The translations under genes and the position numbers were made by a program. A stretch of 36,350 nt of DNA, taken from assembly GCA_965368335.1 (NCBI GenBank), contig CBDUMN010000032.1, positions 1-36,350 of the forward strand, read 5' to 3'. Below, in pieces: positions 32,686-36,350 of the stretch (within the stretch, counting starts at the first letter, position 1; each line of letters opens with the position of its first letter). This DNA comes from CBDUMN01 sp965368335. Its GTDB lineage: Bacteria; Pseudomonadota; Alphaproteobacteria; Rhodospirillales; JAPHRK01. The notes under the pieces were generated by a model. It was not told the DNA's origin. It did not search any database and saw only the letters and a program-made list of their open reading frames with translations.

Positions 32686-33871
32686 CGGCTTCCTCTCCCC
32701 TGCATGGAAGCGTTACCAAGAACGTTGTTCCCCTTTCCAATCGCGGCTCGCAGCTTAGACGGCCGCCATGGGACTCTATTATGGTATGGCTGATTGCGAG
32801 GCCCATGCCAAGCCCTTTCTCTTTGGTTGAAAAGAAGGGGTTGAAAATCTGTTGGTAAGCTTCCTCGGAAATGCCTGCGCCATTATCGCTAACGGCGACC
32901 TGCACTTTATCCCCCTCTAGGTTGCGGGTTTCAAGGATCAGTTTGCGCGATCCGGGGGGCAGGTCGGCGACCGCTTCCACGCCGTTGCGCAGCAGATTGA
33001 GCAGCACCTGCTGAATCTGTGTGGCGTCCGCCTCCACCTCGTTCAGATTGTCGGCCATTCTCAGATCGAGCAACACCGATTCGCGGCGCAGATCTTCGCG
33101 TATCATGCCGCAGACCCTGCTTGCCACGGCGTTGAGATTGACCGGTTCGCGCAATCCGGGACCGCGTCGCACCAGATCGCGGGTCGAGCGGATAATATCG
33201 CTGGCCCGGTCCGTTTGCTCATGAATGCGCTTGAGCGCCGGGATCAGCTCTTCCGATTCGCTATTTCCATCCTGGACTTTCTTGAGCACCCCTTGAGCAT
33301 ATCCTGAAATCACCGAAAGAGGGTTATTGAGTTCATGGGCCAAGATGGTCGTGGTTTCTGAAATTTCACTGATCCGCCGCGACTGGGAGAGTTCTTCCTC
33401 AAGCTTACGGGCGGTTTCTTCAGCTCGCCGCCGCTCGGCCATTTCCTGGCGCAACTCGGCGGTGCGTTCTTCGACCCGCATCTCCAATTCGTCATGCGCT
33501 TTTTGCAGTTCTTCCTCGCTCTCCTTGCGTTGGTAGCCAAGGAAGGCGGTCGTCCAGATGGCGAAGAAGGCGAGGCCCCGGTTGGTCAAAACCATCCAGT
33601 GAATTCCCGCTTCTGCGGAAAGAAAATACCCGGCGACCGTCAGCGCCGAGCCAGCGAAGGCGAGAAACAAAAGAGAACGTTTGTCGGGAAACCACAGACC
33701 GATCAGGACCAACGCCACATAGGGTACGCCCCCCGCCACCCCCAAGGGAACGGAAACGTCGAAGATGAAGATCGCCAGAGCGACCAGCACCGAAAGCGCC
33801 ATCGGTGTCAATCCGCTGCCTGCCAAAGGCGGCCCGTCTTTTAATGGGTTTTCCATAGTGTCAGGGATCAT
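32678..33871 (-). CDS. Membrane-bound sensor histidine kinase
   Basis: A 397-residue kinase. Four or so transmembrane helices occupy residues about 22-112. A coiled coil follows (115-165), then the HisKA domain with phospho-acceptor His179 in ILAHELNNPLSVISGY and the ATPase domain: N box LLRNGVEAV, G1 DNGAGISEE, F/G2 FNPFFSTKEKGLGMGLA. There is no PAS or heme-binding domain, so it is not a FixL type; the signal is presumably sensed in the membrane. The start could be the ATG at 33871 or the one at 33855; neither has a clear ribosome site. It forms an operon with the FixJ-type regulator. Confidence 0.92.
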   Translation of the reverse strand: MIPDTMENPLKDGPPLAGSGLTPMALSVLVALAIFIFDVSVPLGVAGGVPYVALVLIGLWFPDKRSLLFLAFAGSALTVAGYFLSAEAGIHWMVLTNRGLAFFAIWTTAFLGYQRKESEEELQKAHDELEMRVEERTAELRQEMAERRRAEETARKLEEELSQSRRISEISETTTILAHELNNPLSVISGYAQGVLKKVQDGNSESEELIPALKRIHEQTDRASDIIRSTRDLVRRGPGLREPVNLNAVASRVCGMIREDLRRESVLLDLRMADNLNEVEADATQIQQVLLNLLRNGVEAVADLPPGSRKLILETRNLEGDKVQVAVSDNGAGISEEAYQQIFNPFFSTKEKGLGMGLAISHTIIESHGGRLSCEPRLERGTTFLVTLPCRGEEAGV

Positions 33872-33888
33872 AACGGGAAGGCGAAGGC

Positions 33889-33923
33889 AAAAAAAGGACC
33901 CGCGTGAAACGGGCCCTTTTTAT
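33889..33923 (-). terminator. Terminator of gltB
   Basis: AAAAAGGACCCG (33891-33902) pairs with CGGGCCCTTTTT (33910-33921) with a single A-C mismatch, around a seven-base loop. On the minus strand it runs into TTTTTTTGCC. It lies just past the gltB stop and before the kinase start, so these are separate transcripts. Confidence 0.8.
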
Positions 33924-33942
33924 GATTAAACCGGAATAAGTC

Positions 33943-36350
33943 TTAAGCGCTTTTTTTGACGCCGCCCTTGGTGACCGGGACCTTGAGTTTGTCGAGCATT
34001 TCCTTGGGTGCGATCTGCCAGAAATGACGTTTTTCCCGTTCCCAGTCGTTGACCAGTTGTTCGGCGAAGGTCGATCCGGTGACGGCGGCGTGTTCGGCGA
34101 TCAGGTCCTTGGCGACCGATTCCCAATGGGCCACTTCGATACGCTGGTGGACGACGCTTTCCGGGTTGATCCGCCGGGGCAGGTCGCCCTCCGGGTCGTA
34201 GACGTAGGCCATGCCCCCGGTCATCCCGGCGGCGAAGTTGTCGCCGACCGATCCGAGAATGACGGCGACACCGTTGGTCATGTATTCACAGCCGTTGGAA
34301 CCGCAGCCCTCGACGACGGCGAGAGCCCCCGAGTTGCGCACACAGAATCGCTCACCCGCCTGTCCGGCGGCAAACAGTTTGCCCGCGCTTGCGCCATAAA
34401 GCACCGTGTTGCCGATGATCGTATTGTCGTTGGTCTTGCGTTTGGCCATGGTTGAGCGCGGCGGGCGGACGATGATCGTGCCGCCCGAAAGCCCCTTGCC
34501 CACGTAATCGTTGGCGTCGCCGGAAACCTCCAGCGTCAACCCTTGGACGGCGAATGCGCCTAAGGACTGTCCGGCCGCGCCGCGCAGTTTGACGTGCAGA
34601 TGGCCCGGCGCGAGCTTGCTCATGCCGTAGGTCCGGGTGATCGCCGAACTAAGCGCCGTGCCGACGGCTCGGTGGGTGTTGCGCACCGAATAGGTGAGCT
34701 GCATCTTCTCGCCCAATTCGAGGGTCGGCTGGGCGTCCTTGATCATTTGGGCGTCCAACGTGTCGGGAACCGGGTTGCGACCTTCGAGCGTACAGACCCG
34801 CGGTCGGTCGCCCAGGTCGGCCTGGGCGAGCAGCGGGTTGAGGTCGAGGTCGTCCAGGTTGGCTGCGCCCCGGCTCACCTGCACCAGAAGGTCGGTGCGT
34901 CCGATCACGTCTTCGAGCCGCTCGACGCCGATTCCGGCAAGGATTTCCTGAACCTCTTCGGCCAGGAAAGTGAACAGGTTGACCACCTTGGCCGGCGTGC
35001 CGGTGAACTTGCCGCGCAGCTCTTCGTCTTGGGTGCAGACCCCGACCGGGCAGGTGTTGGTGTGGCACTGGCGGACCATGATGCAGCCCATGGCGATCAG
35101 CGAGGTGGTGCCGACGCCGAATTCCTCGGCTCCGAGCATGGCGGCGATCACCACGTCGCGGCCGGTCTTGATGCCGCCGTCGACCCGCAGTTTGACCCGG
35201 TCGCGCAGCCGGTTGAGGGTCAACACCTGGTTGACCTCGGAGAGGCCCATTTCCCAAGGCAGACCGGCGAACTTGACCGAGGTCTGGGGGCTTGCCCCGG
35301 TGCCGCCGTCGTAGCCTGAAAGCAGAATCACGTCGGCCTTGGCCTTGGCGACCCCGGCGGCGATGGTGCCGACGCCCGAGCGGGCGACCAGCTTGACGCA
35401 GACCTTGGCGACCGGGTTGATCTGCTTAAGGTCGTAAATCAGCTGGGCCAAGTCTTCGATGGAATAAATGTCGTGGTGAGGCGGCGGCGAAATCAGCGTC
35501 ACCCCCGGCGTCGAATGCCGGAGCCGGGCGATGTCGAGCGTCACCTTGAAGCCGGGCAACTGACCGCCTTCGCCGGGCTTGGCCCCTTGCGCCACCTTGA
35601 TCTGAATTTCCCGGCAGTTGGTCAGGTATTCCGCCGTGACGCCGAACCGCGCCGAAGCGACCTGCTTGATCGCCGAGCTGGCGTTGTCGCCGTTGGATCG
35701 GGGTTGGAAACGCGCCGGGTCTTCCCCACCTTCGCCCGAGTTGGACTTCGCGCCGATGCGGTTCATGGCAATCGCCAGAGTCTCGTGGGCCTCCGGTGAG
35801 AGCGCGCCGTGGGACATGGCGGGGGTGACGAAACGCTTGCGGATTTCGGTGATCGATTCCACGTCGTCTTGTGAAATCACGGCGTTTTCGTGCTTGAAGT
35901 CGAGCAGGTCGCGCAGATGAATGGGCGGCCGTTCATAGATGCCTTTGGCGTATTGTTTGTAGGTCCGGTAAGCGCCGGTTTCCAAAGCTTCCTGGAGCTT
36001 GTGGATCAGCGGCCCCTGGAAGGCGTGCAACTCGCCGCTGGCTCGGTAGTTGTAGAAACCGCCGACCGGCAGCGCGCCGCCTTCGCCTTCGAAGGCCAGT
36101 TTATGCTGGCCGACAACCTTGGCCTCGATGCCCGCCAGGCCGATGCCCGAGATGCGCGAGGTCATATTGGGGAAATAGCGGGCGACCAGGGTGCGCGACA
36201 GGCCGATGGCCTCGAAGCAAGCTCCGCCGCGATAGGAGCTGACGACGCCGATGCCCATCTTGGACATGATCTTCAACAGACCCTGTTCGATGGCCTTCTT
36301 GTAGTTGGCCACACAGGTTTCCAGGCTGAGCCCGGTGAACAGGCCGCGGC
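33943..36350 (-). CDS. gltB: Glutamate synthase (NADPH) large subunit, C-terminal part
   Basis: About 802 codons, open through the right edge, so the N-terminal amidotransferase half lies outside the window. The FMN-binding central part includes ISPPPHHDIYSIEDLAQLI and SGYDGGTGASPQTSVKFAG. The [3Fe-4S] cluster motif is CIMVRQCHTNTC (C-x5-C-x4-C), as in GltB. The C-terminal GXGXG beta-helix follows, with VVEGCGSNGCEYMTNG and GMTGGMAYVYD. The enzyme makes two glutamates from glutamine and 2-oxoglutarate with GltD. The internal ATG at 36312 is not the start, because family sequence (GLFTGLSLETCVANYK) continues upstream. gltD is not downstream, so it is elsewhere or upstream. Confidence 0.96.
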   Translation of the reverse strand, partial: RGLFTGLSLETCVANYKKAIEQGLLKIMSKMGIGVVSSYRGGACFEAIGLSRTLVARYFPNMTSRISGIGLAGIEAKVVGQHKLAFEGEGGALPVGGFYNYRASGELHAFQGPLIHKLQEALETGAYRTYKQYAKGIYERPPIHLRDLLDFKHENAVISQDDVESITEIRKRFVTPAMSHGALSPEAHETLAIAMNRIGAKSNSGEGGEDPARFQPRSNGDNASSAIKQVASARFGVTAEYLTNCREIQIKVAQGAKPGEGGQLPGFKVTLDIARLRHSTPGVTLISPPPHHDIYSIEDLAQLIYDLKQINPVAKVCVKLVARSGVGTIAAGVAKAKADVILLSGYDGGTGASPQTSVKFAGLPWEMGLSEVNQVLTLNRLRDRVKLRVDGGIKTGRDVVIAAMLGAEEFGVGTTSLIAMGCIMVRQCHTNTCPVGVCTQDEELRGKFTGTPAKVVNLFTFLAEEVQEILAGIGVERLEDVIGRTDLLVQVSRGAANLDDLDLNPLLAQADLGDRPRVCTLEGRNPVPDTLDAQMIKDAQPTLELGEKMQLTYSVRNTHRAVGTALSSAITRTYGMSKLAPGHLHVKLRGAAGQSLGAFAVQGLTLEVSGDANDYVGKGLSGGTIIVRPPRSTMAKRKTNDNTIIGNTVLYGASAGKLFAAGQAGERFCVRNSGALAVVEGCGSNGCEYMTNGVAVILGSVGDNFAAGMTGGMAYVYDPEGDLPRRINPESVVHQRIEVAHWESVAKDLIAEHAAVTGSTFAEQLVNDWEREKRHFWQIAPKEMLDKLKVPVTKGGVKKSA

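Overview
The window looks like chromosome from a denitrifying alphaproteobacterium, most likely of the Rhodospirillales type. The evidence is a GC-rich, densely packed genome; an FzlA-type GST-like division protein; an ffs-(14 kb)-dnaX-ybaB-recR locus with a small SRP RNA; dispersed paired palindromes of the kind common in this class; and a cytochrome cd1 nitrite reductase (nirS). I see no tRNA, rRNA, CRISPR array, insertion sequence, phage gene or attachment site. This is core-type chromosome with a few accessory points: a VapBC module, nirS with an unusual leader region, and the repeats.

Layout. 1-2.3 kb: an unrecognised membrane protein cut by the left edge, an Nfu-type Fe-S carrier and a DUF2333 protein. 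2.4-5.0 kb: a phage-shock (Psp) locus, with pspA-pspB-pspC on the minus strand diverging from pspF, a canonical sigma-54 promoter for pspA and a palindromic upstream element. 5.0-6.2 kb: def plus a free-standing B3/B4-domain protein. 6.3-11.3 kb: a concentrative nucleoside transporter, a DUF4139 protein, rmuC and a periplasmic solute-binding protein. 11.3-14.3 kb: recR, ybaB, dnaX and the SRP RNA. 14.4-16.8 kb: a cupredoxin-like lipoprotein, nudC, a YjfB-like small protein and a GNAT. 16.8-20.6 kb: acetoacetyl-CoA synthetase, a DMT exporter and a type-2 3-hydroxyacyl-CoA dehydrogenase-like SDR with a LiuR-like site. 20.9-24.2 kb: phhB, a small zincin and a Lon-like protease. 24.2-26.7 kb: vapBC, a DUF995-like secreted protein, a UDG-family protein and a sirtuin. 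26.8-28.1 kb: a low-molecular-weight phosphatase overlapped by a fructosamine-kinase homologue, a likely protein-deglycation pair. 28.1-29.6 kb: fzlA and a second GST. 29.75-33.9 kb: nirS, a 610-bp structured intergenic region, and a FixJ-type two-component system. 33.9 kb to the end: gltB, cut by the right edge.

How the parts work together. The Psp genes form a complete envelope-stress circuit: activator, sigma-54 promoter, effector and membrane partners. Acetoacetyl-CoA synthetase and the SDR both belong to ketone-body, branched-chain or short-chain acyl-CoA metabolism. The phosphatase-kinase pair is consistent with removal of ketoamine adducts from proteins. The region I would look at first is 31470-32079, between nirS and the two-component genes. 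It holds a minus-strand terminator-like hairpin with an anti-Shine-Dalgarno-like loop, four GGTAAT/ATTACC motifs, a duplicated 12-mer and a leader hairpin just upstream of the nirS ribosome-binding site. I saw no clear FNR/NNR box there. No other nir, nor or nos gene is present in the window.
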